From the NCBI GenBank assembly GCA_008501765.1, contig QQUE01000020.1, forward strand, positions 1 to 64,000: DNA of 64,000 bases, read 5' to 3'. Below, one piece after another: positions 7,005 to 16,900 of this stretch. The notes beneath the pieces are model-generated. The model did not search any database and was not told where the DNA came from. It worked only from the letters and a program-made list of their open reading frames with translations. The stretch's first letter is position 1; every line of letters starts with the position of its first letter. The stretch is from Calditrichota bacterium. GTDB lineage: Bacteria > Zhuqueibacterota > Zhuqueibacteria > Zhuqueibacterales > Geothermadaptataceae. The translations under genes and the position numbers were made by a program.

Positions 7005-8621
7005 ATGAAAAAGCCGATAAAAATCTACCAATATTCAAAATTAAAAGACCGTAAACCGGCAGCAGCACTGGTCAAAAATCTGGATTTAGTGCTCGTGCGT
7101 TACGATGACAAAGTTTCCGTGCTCTACGGCCGCTGCCTGCACCGTGGCGCTTTGATGGCCGATGGCCATGTCAATGGCGACAATCTTATCTGCGGTTTGC
7201 ACGGTTGGGATTACCGCTACGACACCGGGATTTCCGAATACGATAATCACGAAATCCTGCACAAATTTCAGTCAAAAATTGAAGACGGCGGCATATGGGT
7301 TGACGAGACGGAAATTGATTCTTATCTGGAACAATACCCGCAGCCTTTCAAACGGGATGAATATTTGGGGGCATTTGCCGACACCCATCCTGAAAATACG
7401 GAACCGTTCACAAATTTTATTCGCGATTTGGCGCGCAACGGACTGAAAAATTACGGCCACCACGGCCCTTCAGAATCGATGGGCGTGGACCGCAACACGC
7501 TGCCGAAATGGGAAAACATCCAGTTCCTTCCTGCCCAATTAGCAAAGCGCCCCTTACTGGACGATGAAGCTGTCGCCACAAAAGTAACGATCGGGCCAAA
7601 AGCCAGAAAGCCGTTGCAGTTGGAAATGCCGGTTTTTGTGTCGGATATGAGTTTTGGCGCCTTATCGCGGGAAGCGAAAATTGCCCTGGCCAAAGGCGCT
7701 GAATTAGCCGGCACCGGAATTTGCAGCGGCGAGGGCGGCATGTTGCCGGAGGAACAAGCGGCAAACTCGCGTTATTTTTATGAATTGGCCTCGGCCAAAT
7801 TTGGCTTTTCGTGGGATAAAGTGCAAAAAGCACAGGCTTTTCATTTTAAAGGCGGACAGGGAGCAAAAACCGGTACCGGTGGTCATTTGCCGGGCCATAA
7901 AGTCACCCGGGAAATTGCCGAAGTGCGTGGAATTAAAGCAGGTGAAACAGCCATTTCTCCCGCTGCTTTTCCTGATTTGCGAACGGCTGAGGATTTCAAA
8001 AAATTTGCTGACAAAGTACGGGACAAAACGGGTGGCATTCCCATCGGTTTCAAAATCGCGGCCAGCCATATTGAGGCAGACATCGCGTTCGCGCTCAAAG
8101 TTGGCGTCGATTATATCATTCTCGACGGTCGCGGTGGCGGCACCGGATCTGCGCCGAGTATTCTACGAAACAACATTAATGTACCGACGATTCCCGCTTT
8201 GGCCCGGGCACGAAAATTTTTGGATAAACAAGGGGCGAAGGACATAACTTTGATTATCACCGGCGGGCTGCGCATTGCCGACGATTTTGCCAAAGCCTTG
8301 ATGCTCGGCGCCGATGCTATCGCAGTGTCCAATTCGGCGTTGCAAGCGATTGGGTGTTTGGGGATGCGGGCGTGTGGTTCCAATAATTGCCCGGTCGGCA
8401 TTGCTACGCAGGCTGAGAATCTGCGTGCGCGTCTGGAAATCGAGAAATCAGCGAAACAGCTATATAATTTTTTTACCGCGACAAACAGCTTGATTAAGGT
8501 GGTGGCGCGCGCGTGTGGTTATGCGGATATTTCACAATTTAATTTACACGATTTAAGCACCATGGATTATGAAATGTTTCGGTTAACGGGAATTTCGTAT
8601 GCCGGGAGCCGGGAAAAATAA
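7005..8621 (+). CDS. Rieske-domain/glutamate-synthase-like FMN oxidoreductase
   Basis: The 538-residue protein fuses two redox modules. Residues 1-90 are a Rieske ferredoxin with C44-x-H46 and C63-x2-H66 binding a [2Fe-2S] cluster. Residues of about 170-530 are the FMN-binding alpha/beta barrel of the glutamate synthase large subunit. It carries the FKGGQGAKTGTGGHLPG loop, DGRGGGTGSAP, and C451-x5-C457-x4-C462, the exact [3Fe-4S] spacing of GltS. The N-terminal amidotransferase domain of true GltB is absent, so it cannot make glutamate from glutamine by itself. It is probably a cytosolic flavoenzyme of unknown substrate fed electrons through the Rieske centre (inference). The downstream gene starts 8 bases after its stop. 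Confidence 0.88.
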   Translation: MKKPIKIYQYSKLKDRKPAAALVKNLDLVLVRYDDKVSVLYGRCLHRGALMADGHVNGDNLICGLHGWDYRYDTGISEYDNHEILHKFQSKIEDGGIWVDETEIDSYLEQYPQPFKRDEYLGAFADTHPENTEPFTNFIRDLARNGLKNYGHHGPSESMGVDRNTLPKWENIQFLPAQLAKRPLLDDEAVATKVTIGPKARKPLQLEMPVFVSDMSFGALSREAKIALAKGAELAGTGICSGEGGMLPEEQAANSRYFYELASAKFGFSWDKVQKAQAFHFKGGQGAKTGTGGHLPGHKVTREIAEVRGIKAGETAISPAAFPDLRTAEDFKKFADKVRDKTGGIPIGFKIAASHIEADIAFALKVGVDYIILDGRGGGTGSAPSILRNNINVPTIPALARARKFLDKQGAKDITLIITGGLRIADDFAKALMLGADAIAVSNSALQAIGCLGMRACGSNNCPVGIATQAENLRARLEIEKSAKQLYNFFTATNSLIKVVARACGYADISQFNLHDLSTMDYEMFRLTGISYAGSREK

Positions 8622-8629
8622 GGGGCCGG

Positions 8630-9358
8630 ATGAACTGGACTGAGAAAAAATTAAAGCAAATTCCACTGCGCAACGGGTTTCGGCTGCGCGGGCTGGAAAT
8701 GACGCGCCTGGAAACTTTTACCGATGCGGCATTCGCCTTTGCAACGACTTTGCTGGTCGTTTCGGTGGGCAGTATTCCGGTTAGTTACGCGGAACTGGTC
8801 CTTGCGCTCAAAGGGATTCCTGCTTTTGCCGCCAGTTTTGCTTCGATAATGTATTTCTGGATCGGTCACCGCCAATGGAGCCGCCGCTACGGCCTTGAAG
8901 ACGGAAAGTCAATTTTTATCAGCCTGTGCCTGATTTTCATCATGCTGGTTTATGTCTATCCGTTGAAAATTATTTTTTCCGCTCTCTTCGCCTGGATCAG
9001 TGGCGGGTGGTTGCCTGTCTCTTTTGCCATCGAAACCCTGCAGGAATTTCTCAACGTATTTATTATTTATGGAATTGGCTACGCCGCCCTGGCTGCGATG
9101 ATTGCTTTGCTCTATCTGCACGCATTAAAATTAAAAGATCAGCTCTGCTTGAATGCGTTGGAACACGTGAAAACGAAAAAAGAGATTGTCTCCTTTGTCG
9201 TGTTCACCGGAACAGGTTTGACATCCGCGGCTATCGCCTGGCTGGCACCGCCGCCCATAGCTGTTTTTGCAGGATTTGCGTACAGTACTCTGGCGCTAAC
9301 AATGCCTTTTGTTGCGATATTTTATGCAAAAAAAGAAGAGAAAATTTTCGAAAAATAA
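8630..9358 (+). CDS. TMEM175/DUF1211 family membrane protein (putative K+ channel)
   Basis: The 242-residue protein has the family signature RLETFTDAAFAFATTLLVVS near residues 23-42, a variant of the RxxxFSD selectivity motif, followed by about five more hydrophobic helices (for example residues 55-77, 92-117 and 183-232). Bacterial TMEM175 proteins are potassium-permeable channels. Here S is replaced by T in the FSD motif, so ion selectivity is uncertain. The ATG is preceded by AGGGG and lies 8 bases after the flavoenzyme gene, suggesting co-transcription. A functional link between the two is not evident. Confidence 0.8.
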   Translation: MNWTEKKLKQIPLRNGFRLRGLEMTRLETFTDAAFAFATTLLVVSVGSIPVSYAELVLALKGIPAFAASFASIMYFWIGHRQWSRRYGLEDGKSIFISLCLIFIMLVYVYPLKIIFSALFAWISGGWLPVSFAIETLQEFLNVFIIYGIGYAALAAMIALLYLHALKLKDQLCLNALEHVKTKKEIVSFVVFTGTGLTSAAIAWLAPPPIAVFAGFAYSTLALTMPFVAIFYAKKEEKIFEK

Positions 9359-9533
9359 ATCAGATTGTTCATTTCTAAATTTTTGAGCAGCGATAAATTT
9401 AGCCTGAATTATTTATAAAGCGCAGTGGATGTGCCTGGCACATTTTTACCAGTTTATGAAAAGATCAGGTTCGTAATTGGCCTCAAACGCAGTCAATCCC
9501 TCTTTCTCCTCGATCAAAATGTCTTGTTAAATA
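9359..9533. other. intergenic spacer
   Basis: The stretch between the channel gene and MITE copy 2 holds no ORF with a ribosome-binding site and no clear terminator. I see nothing else in it. Confidence 0.5.
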
Positions 9534-9696
9534 ACGTGAGTTCGAAATAAGAAGAAATGGGACAAAACGAATTAATTTTAGAATATAGTCCGAAGGCGTC
9601 CCGCCGAGGATAACGCACGAAACGCTCGGCGAGACGCCTTCGCTCTATTATAATTATGCCTGGTAAAGAATGTTACAGCTTACTTCGAACTCACGC
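9534..9696 (-). mobile_element. 163-bp MITE, copy 2 (inverted)
   Basis: This is the reverse complement of the element at 3545-3707, of identical length and with few differences (one TIR base, GCGTGAG instead of ACGTGAG, and scattered internal changes). It is flanked by TAAATA at 9528-9533 and 9697-9702. Because the element is inverted while the flanks read the same on the plus strand, the flanks are target duplications and not part of the element. Confidence 0.85.
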
Positions 9697-9835
9697 TAAA
9701 TATCACTCCTTCCTTCAATTATCCCCAAGATGCATATATTGCAAGTATGAAAATAAATACCTACAATTTGTCGTGGGTTGCAATTTTTCAGGAATTGGCA
9801 GGTGACATCTCATTTTCAGCACAAAGGAGAACAGG

Positions 9836-10540
9836 GTGAAAAAGTATCGCAATAAATCCAGCACAGAAATTATGCAGATGGTAACCACTGAAATAATCGA
9901 AAGGGCGATAAAATATGGGCGGAAAAAGGGGCGCAGCATTTTTATAAGCAAAACTTCCGGAGGGGCCGGTATCGATGTTTTGACCTTGGACCCGCGCACA
10001 GCCGATGGAAAAGAAAATTTGCAGAAATTTTTGACGCCGGTAAAACGGCATTATACGGTATCCGGGCTGGGGAATGCAGAGGAAAAGAATTCAATCAGTT
10101 GGCGCAAGTTAAACCTCCCGCTCGGAAGAAGATTGCTGCTGGCAACTCAGCTGATAATTTCGTTATTTCTAAAAGGCACGCCGTTAAAAAATAGACTTTA
10201 TCGCCGGATGGGCGCAAAAATCGGAACTGGCACCGTAATCATGCAATCGGTTTGGTTGGATCATTTTCGGCCCGAACTGATTACCGTCGGGGAAAATACG
10301 CTCATCGGTGCCTTCAGCCGGCTCACCGTGCATGCGTATGAGGGGGCGGGAAAATTTCGTTACGGCATGATTGAAATCGGTTCCAACTGCACGCTCGGGG
10401 CTGGTGTTGGTATGGGGCCGATTAAAATTGAAGACGAGGTGCGGGTGTTGCCCGATACGACGCTTTCGCCCTATTTTGTGAAAATAAAATCCGGCTCTGT
10501 TGTGGGGTGGAATCCGCCGCATTTGAGCCGGCCAGATTAA
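9836..10540 (+). CDS. left-handed beta-helix acyltransferase-like protein
   Basis: The 234-residue protein has a C-terminal half (about residues 120-234) with hexapeptide-repeat features: IGTGTVIMQSVWLDH, ITVGENTLIGAFSRL, IEIGSNCTLGAGVGMGPIKIEDEV. These coil into a left-handed beta-helix as in isoleucine-patch acetyltransferases. The N-terminal 110 residues are not recognisable. Family members move acetyl or other acyl groups to sugars or antibiotics. The substrate is unknown. A catalytic histidine is plausibly the one in RLTVHAYEG. The GTG start is supported by AAAGGAG 7 bases upstream; no ATG fits better. Confidence 0.72.
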   Translation: MKKYRNKSSTEIMQMVTTEIIERAIKYGRKKGRSIFISKTSGGAGIDVLTLDPRTADGKENLQKFLTPVKRHYTVSGLGNAEEKNSISWRKLNLPLGRRLLLATQLIISLFLKGTPLKNRLYRRMGAKIGTGTVIMQSVWLDHFRPELITVGENTLIGAFSRLTVHAYEGAGKFRYGMIEIGSNCTLGAGVGMGPIKIEDEVRVLPDTTLSPYFVKIKSGSVVGWNPPHLSRPD

Positions 10541-10578
10541 AATCAGGGGCCAGACGATAATTTTAGAACAGGAAATAT

Positions 10579-10854
10579 GTGGATATGGATCAGAGTAATT
10601 ATATCACTGCTATTGGCCTCTTTGCCGCACTGTGCACAACTGCTGCTTTTCTCCCCCAGGCAATCAAAACCATTAAAACTAAACAGACTCGCGATTTATC
10701 CCTGCGCATGTATATTCTGCAGGCAACAGGCAATCTCACCTGGTTTATTTACGGGATGATCACCGTAAACATTCCGATTATTTTTGCGGATAGCATCACT
10801 TCTGTTTTGGTGCTCACAATATTATTTTTAAAAATAAAATACGACCAATTATAA
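10579..10854 (+). CDS. SemiSWEET sugar transporter
   Basis: The 91-residue protein forms one three-helix bundle with the PQ-loop motif FLPQAIKTIKTKQTRDLSL near residues 25-43, then LQATGNLTWFIYG and a third helix. This is the SemiSWEET family, which dimerises in the inner membrane to pass sugars by alternating access. The conserved N-W pair expected in the pocket is visible as NLTWFIYG. Start is either GTG at 10579 or ATG at 10585; AGGA at 10570 fits the GTG better. It ends just before a strong terminator and is preceded by the acyltransferase gene with a 38-base gap. Confidence 0.9.
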   Translation: MDMDQSNYITAIGLFAALCTTAAFLPQAIKTIKTKQTRDLSLRMYILQATGNLTWFIYGMITVNIPIIFADSITSVLVLTILFLKIKYDQL

Positions 10855-10885
10855 TATCTGCCGGTAAAAATTTTTAGATTTGGAC

Positions 10886-10928
10886 AAAAAAAACCGCCTG
10901 TTTCAGTCCCTCGAAACAGGCGGTTTTA
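10886..10928. terminator. bidirectional rho-independent terminator
   Basis: The stem CCGCCTGTTTC (10894-10904) pairs with GAAACAGGCGG (10913-10923) around an 8-base loop, with an A-run on the left and TTTTATTT on the right. It separates the convergent SemiSWEET gene and the PorV/OmpA gene and can serve both. Confidence 0.92.
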
Positions 10929-10962
10929 TTTATCGCGATTCTTTATGTCCTACAAAAATTAA

Positions 10963-13932
10963 TCACTCATTTTCTACAGGTGTCAGCGGTTTTTCCAGTG
11001 AGTAAAATGAAATTTCTATTCTTCGATTCAGTTTACGGCCCAGCGGGCTGTCGTTATCACCGATGAGGAAAAAGTCACCCGTTGTGCGCACAACACCGAG
11101 CGGGTGTTCTTCACCAAAGCCGACCGCTTTATCCAGCCGTTGAAATACCTGATTATAAGCTCCCGGGTGTTGTGAGTTGACCTTCTTTAAAAATCGCTCC
11201 CGGAAAACCGTGGCTCTTTTCCGCGAAAGACGCAAGTTGACATTTTCCGGGCCCACAGCGCAGGCATGGCCGATGAAACGCATGCGCATGGTATTGTCCT
11301 GCAGCATGCGATTTATCTGTTTGAACAAGCGAATCCAGTAAAAATCATAAAACGGCTCAGTGCCGGCAAATTTTAGAGGCCAGCTAAATCGCTGTTCCCG
11401 CAGATGGGCTTCATCAGCGAGAAAGAAGCGTTGGTCCTTGGTATGAAAACGTCGTCCCAGCGAATCATCCACACTGATTGAATATTTGACGTTTTTGCCA
11501 ATCCATGGCGATTGCAGATCAGATTCGAGCCCTTGCATGTGGTTCCACGCTAATAATGTGTGCACACTTTTTTTCTTGTTGAAAGAGGAGCCTGCATTAA
11601 TATTGTCGCGTAGCTGCCCGCGATGAATAAACAGGGATGCATCTGCAAAGGGGAGAGCACTCCAAATATCCGCATAGAATTTGATAGCGAGTGGCAGTTT
11701 TTCCACGTCGTTATAAGTCACCGGGGTGAAAAGAACGCTTTCCATGCGATTGGCTGTAATCACGACGTTGCGTCTCTCCTGAAAAACCCAGCGTGCGTCC
11801 AGGGTATCGGATGGCACCGTTCGCAGGGGGTGTTTTTTGCCGGGCAAAATATTGAGCTGATTCAGATTTACATCCATCTTCAAAAGACTGTCTTTGACGG
11901 CGTTGGCTCTTAAGTTGGCGAGGAATAAATTCTCTTCGCCTGAATTTGGATCGATAAATCCTTGCAGAAAAATACTGAGCTCAGGATATTTATTCAAGCG
12001 CTCGGCAAGGGTTGTGAGCGGCGGATCCAATACCCAATCGCGGACATATTCTTTATTTATTTTCGAAGAATTTTTCGCGAAATAAACCTCGGCAATGAAC
12101 GGCAGGTCATAATTTATTTTTGATAAAATATGCGCTGTAACGGTGTCGTCGACACTGATAGAGCCCTTGGGAATCGTGTAAAATTTAGCCCGAATTTCAT
12201 TGTTTTTTTCATCCCCCTCTTTCACCGTATTTTTGTCATCAATTTTTACGGCAAATTCATGCAGCCCTTCGATTTCGGTAAACCAGTCCAATGAAAATGT
12301 CTGTTTCTCTCCGGGGCCTAATTCATCGAGATGTTTATCGAGCATGGCTTCCATAAGGAAATGTGAGCCAGCATCTTTGCTTGTGTACTGCGGCGCGGTC
12401 AAATCATCGAGGCGGAGGTTAAAATCTTTGGCTAAATATTGGCCGGCATTGGCGATTGTTACTTTTATCTTGCCCTGAAAATCATCTTCAGTAATCCATT
12501 TGTGGTAGTCAAATTCGATATCCGTGATTTGCAGATCGGGAGCGGGCAGCTTGAAGTGGAAAATAGATTTTCCCTGATCGTTGATAATCCGGTTGTGGCC
12601 ATCTTTGTCAATGGCAATCACACTCCAGAAATAGTTCCCGCCTTCGAGACTGCCACAATCAAATTTTGTGCTGGTTTGTTTTTCATCAACCAGAAGCAAA
12701 TGCGGTTTTGTAGTGAATTGGCGTCCGATATTTTCACCGTTATATTCGGCCAGAATTGTCGCGATCGCCAAGCTGTCCTGATCGAGAATTAAATGATATT
12801 TGATGTCGTCGTATAAATCCGGGTCGTAGCTTTTTGTCCAGCTAATGACAACCGGGGACGCAAGAACGAGTTCGCCCTGCTGTGGTTTGACGGACGTGAA
12901 CTTTTCCGGTCCGACAGGAAAATGAGAAACGCCGCCCCGATACGGGGAGCTGAAAAAGCTGTTGCTTTCTCGGCGGGCCAAATCGACGCGCATATTGTTG
13001 TTGCGTCCGGGCAGCATTTGCGAAATCGATTTGTAGCTGTCTTTTAAATTTAAACTCATTCCCATGGCGAAGTTGCCAAGGGCGTCTTTTTCAAGTTTAT
13101 AGCCGCCACGAACTGAAATCAATTGCGCCCAGGAAATTTCGGTCCCAAAACTGATCTGCCCATCTTCATCCCGTATCTTTCTGTAATCAGAAAGAAAATG
13201 CAGTTGCAGCCCATCGTGCGATCCAACGTGCATGGCGACGCCTGTGCGCATGGTTTTTGGGAGAGGGGTGCCGTTTACATCGTGATTGAGCGGTTCGCCG
13301 AGTTGTGTCATCGAAAATCCGGCTGAAAAGATCGTTTTTTCGAGCCCGGGAATCTTGTCGGCGAGCCCGGGCGTATTTAATCGATTCGAACGCCAGAGTA
13401 TGCCGGCATCTAAAATCCACGTCGAAGCCTGAAGATCGGCTAACGTACTGCGGTAGTATTTCAAGTTGGTTCCTACCGAAACCTGCCCAAAACCAAAACG
13501 AAACGGGTGCGCAAAAGTACCGCCGAGGAGGAGATCGTTGGCTGAAATACTGGCTGCGCTGCCTTCGGAGCTATCAAATTCCGGGACACCGAGATAGGAG
13601 GCGCTGAGCCCGAAATGGTTTACACCAAAGAGTCGAGAATGGGTCTTATATCCCATAACAAATGAGGTGTTGTAAACTTCAGGCATCCATTTGGAGTAAG
13701 AAGCTGCCCATGTCCATTCGCGGGTAAAACCCATGGCAGCCGGATTGGCGTAGAGACCGTGAATTTCATCGATCACACCCGTAAGACTGGCGCCAATCCC
13801 TTGCTGCCGCGCACCGGGATTTGTTTTCAAAAAAGCCATTCCTGCACGGATCTGAGCGTTTGATTGTGAATAGCCAATCCCCAAAAACAGCAGGATAAAT
13901 ATTGAGGTTATTACAGAACGTGGATGTTTCAT
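10963..13932 (-). CDS. PorV/PorQ-like barrel fused to CARDB and OmpA-like domains
   Basis: The 989-residue outer-membrane protein has a signal peptide to about residue 27, then a PorV/PorQ-type beta-barrel (AGMAFLKTNPGARQQGIG, with YANPAAMGF) through residue 320. A region with a fibronectin/CARDB-like segment (about 470-590) follows, with two blocks resembling OmpA-C at about 600-720 and 860-985. The last contains GHACAVGPENVNLRLSRKRA and NRRIEISFY, typical of peptidoglycan-binding domains. Fusion of a barrel to an OmpA domain would anchor it to the cell wall. The ATG at 13932 overlaps the stop of the upstream vWA gene in ATGA, so the two are translationally coupled. PorV proteins serve the type IX secretion system, but whether this one does is inferred. 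Confidence 0.8.
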   Translation of the reverse strand: MKHPRSVITSIFILLFLGIGYSQSNAQIRAGMAFLKTNPGARQQGIGASLTGVIDEIHGLYANPAAMGFTREWTWAASYSKWMPEVYNTSFVMGYKTHSRLFGVNHFGLSASYLGVPEFDSSEGSAASISANDLLLGGTFAHPFRFGFGQVSVGTNLKYYRSTLADLQASTWILDAGILWRSNRLNTPGLADKIPGLEKTIFSAGFSMTQLGEPLNHDVNGTPLPKTMRTGVAMHVGSHDGLQLHFLSDYRKIRDEDGQISFGTEISWAQLISVRGGYKLEKDALGNFAMGMSLNLKDSYKSISQMLPGRNNNMRVDLARRESNSFFSSPYRGGVSHFPVGPEKFTSVKPQQGELVLASPVVISWTKSYDPDLYDDIKYHLILDQDSLAIATILAEYNGENIGRQFTTKPHLLLVDEKQTSTKFDCGSLEGGNYFWSVIAIDKDGHNRIINDQGKSIFHFKLPAPDLQITDIEFDYHKWITEDDFQGKIKVTIANAGQYLAKDFNLRLDDLTAPQYTSKDAGSHFLMEAMLDKHLDELGPGEKQTFSLDWFTEIEGLHEFAVKIDDKNTVKEGDEKNNEIRAKFYTIPKGSISVDDTVTAHILSKINYDLPFIAEVYFAKNSSKINKEYVRDWVLDPPLTTLAERLNKYPELSIFLQGFIDPNSGEENLFLANLRANAVKDSLLKMDVNLNQLNILPGKKHPLRTVPSDTLDARWVFQERRNVVITANRMESVLFTPVTYNDVEKLPLAIKFYADIWSALPFADASLFIHRGQLRDNINAGSSFNKKKSVHTLLAWNHMQGLESDLQSPWIGKNVKYSISVDDSLGRRFHTKDQRFFLADEAHLREQRFSWPLKFAGTEPFYDFYWIRLFKQINRMLQDNTMRMRFIGHACAVGPENVNLRLSRKRATVFRERFLKKVNSQHPGAYNQVFQRLDKAVGFGEEHPLGVVRTTGDFFLIGDNDSPLGRKLNRRIEISFYSLEKPLTPVENE

Positions 13933-16900
13933 TGTACTACCACCATTTTCTTCCAAGATGTAAAATCACCGGAGCGGAGCGTTACGAGGTAAACACCGCT
14001 GCCAACCTGTTGACCTGATTTTGTAATACCGTTCCAATAATAGGTGTTGTGTCCAGCTAAATAGGCACCTTCTTCAATAATGGTAATTAATGTGCCTGAA
14101 AGATCGTATAATTCGAGAATGACATTTCTGTTTGAACTTAATTCGAAATTAATTCCAAATTTTGATTCGCGGCCGGCGCGGAAAACATTGCGCTCGAGAA
14201 CCATGTCGTCACGGGCTCTCACCGTGAGGTTGGTCGAAACACGTTTCGAATTGTTGAGAAAATCAACCGTGTGCAATTCGAAGCGGATAACTTCTTCTTT
14301 TGCTGCCGTGAATAACCGGGTATTGCGGAAAAACGGTGATACATCGAACCACTGTCCCGGCTCTAAAGTGCTTGCTGCAATAAACGCATCCGCGAAAGTG
14401 TCATCGATTTGATTGTCCGCAGTGAAAACACGCAAATCCCATGATTTGAGTTCGATGGATGTTCGGACTCGAACTAAAACGCTGTCGCCAACGAGAACTG
14501 TTTGCGGGGAAACCGCAATTTCCGGCTCCGGAATTTCCACAACGCTGTAAATTAAAGCCGTATCTGTATTATCGCTTAAATCGTCTTCTTGCTCATTCGC
14601 TGCCCGGGCTTCCGCTTTGTGGGTGAATAAACGAACAGCGTTATCCGAAGCAGAAGGAACGGCCATGTCAAATAGTATTACCCGTGTTCCATTGGGCTCG
14701 ATGGCCTCAAAAAACCATTGCACCGGATCCCCGGTAATGTTTGGATTCGGTAAATAAGTCGAAGCTACCGGAGTCGCTCCATCCGGCAGATACTCGCTGA
14801 CAAAAATGCTGTCGGCAAATATTTTACTGTTGTTTTCAATCTGAATTGCATAGTTATAAGTTGAATTTTCATCAGCAAACCAGATTGTATCATTATCGGT
14901 GAAAGTAAAAGACGTACCCTGCACGAAATTGCGAACCGCGATATCGCTGAAAAATTTATCCCCTTCGACCGCATAAACCGTTGACAGGCTGATATTATTT
15001 TCAGCAACGGTGTCTTTTTTTGACACAACTTCCGCCCGGTTTTCCAGTGCAAACGGTGTTTGTGGTACCTGGTTATCAACTCTGGCATAAAAAACAATTT
15101 TTTCCTGCTCACCTGCTTTTAGCGAGGGAATATCCCAGGCTAAATCGGCAAGCGTGGAAAAGCCAGCTTGTTTGCTCAATTGAAAATGAGATGCATTTTC
15201 TGGCAGTGTATTTAAAACCTGAAAGTTTTTTGCCTCTCCGGGGCCTGAATTTGAAATTTTTAAAGTATAACGATAAACCGATCCCAGTCGAGCGGCCGGT
15301 TGTTCTTCGCCAGAGATAAAAATAGTGGTATCCGTTAAAATTTCCGTATCGATCGATAGATCATATTTTTGCAACTCTGCAAGGGGAATAGGGATGAACG
15401 TGACCGTGTCCGCCGCTGTGTTGTTCCACGATACCGTATCGATTGGCGAAATCAACTCTGCCTGGCTGATCAGCTCTTTCACAGCATCGGGAATTATTAA
15501 TTTCGTTTTTACGAGCATGTTTATCGATTTACCTTTCCCGGCGAGAATTGTACCGAGATGCCACTCGTTTTCGCTGTGCCCGGCAATATCTCCCTCGGCA
15601 AATGTAACGTAATTTGGCAAAACATGTTTGACTTTGACATCATCTGCATGACCGGGACCGTTGTTATTTACCATGAGCGTATAATTAAATATTTCTTCCG
15701 GTGTAACCGCGTTGCGTCCGGCAATTGTTGAGTCGGTTTGCGATGAAAGCGAAAGCGCCAAATCGCTGTTTTGTTTTAAAATAACAGCATAGATAGTTTC
15801 TTCGGCGATATTGTTTTCCGGCTCTTCGTCTGCCAGTGCTTCAAGCTCGGCTTTGTGGGGCAAGGGAAACGAACCGACGGGCATGCTGTCGGCGAGCTGG
15901 GCTGTGACCTGGATAATCAGGGAGTCCTCTGCCTGAATAGCAGGAAGATTCCAAATGAGTTCGGAGCCCAAATCGGAGGCCGGTTGCGTTGAAATTGATT
16001 GGATTTTTACCGAATCCGGAATCCAGTTCCGCAGCGTTGCTCCTACCAATGTTTGGTTGCCATAGTTAAAAATCTTCAGGCTGTACGAGTAGGTTTCATT
16101 TTGCGATACCCGGCCAAATTCAAAGCCTCCCGCAGAAATTTTTCCCGGTGTGACGATGGGCATCGCAAGCGCGCCATCGTATCGTGGATACGATCCGAGA
16201 TATTTAACGGTCGTCGTTGCGTTGTTATTTGTCGCTGTAGAATCATTCACCGCAAACACTTCAGCCTCACTCAGCATATCTTTTGTACCATTGGCAAGGT
16301 TGGAGCGTACGCGAGCGCTGACGTTGAAAATCTGGATATCGCCGGGCAGCATTCCTGGAATGCGCCAGATTAAGGTGTTATTTTCATTGGTTTCAGTCGG
16401 TTTATTGGTCGCGATAAATTCAGTTTCCACCGGCAATTTATGGGTGACCCGAACATTAATTGAAGGGTTTGGCCCATGGTTGAAGACAATTATTGTGTAA
16501 TCAATCGTGCTGTCTTTGTAGGCCGCGTTGAAAGTTTGTCCGCCTTCCTGAGCCGTATCGCTGGTTGCCGAGGTCAGTGAAATCGCGAAATCGGTTGCCG
16601 CGGGACCCGGGACAAAGTAACGTCCCATTCCATGCCCAGTCCGGTTATTATCATTGACATTGACATCAATCAGCCGCTCCGAATTGTTATAAAATGGATC
16701 CGGGGAGCTGTAGTTCAAAACATAATAATTTCTGATGACTTCAGACAGGCGGGCGTAGATAGCGGCCATATCTGCGGCAGAGCCGGATTGCAAGTATTCG
16801 CCACCCGTTTCAGTGGCCAGCATTTGCAGGGTATCGGCATGAATTTCAGCGCCCAAACCGATCATGTAGATCGGAATATTGTAAGCGCGGGCGCTATCGA

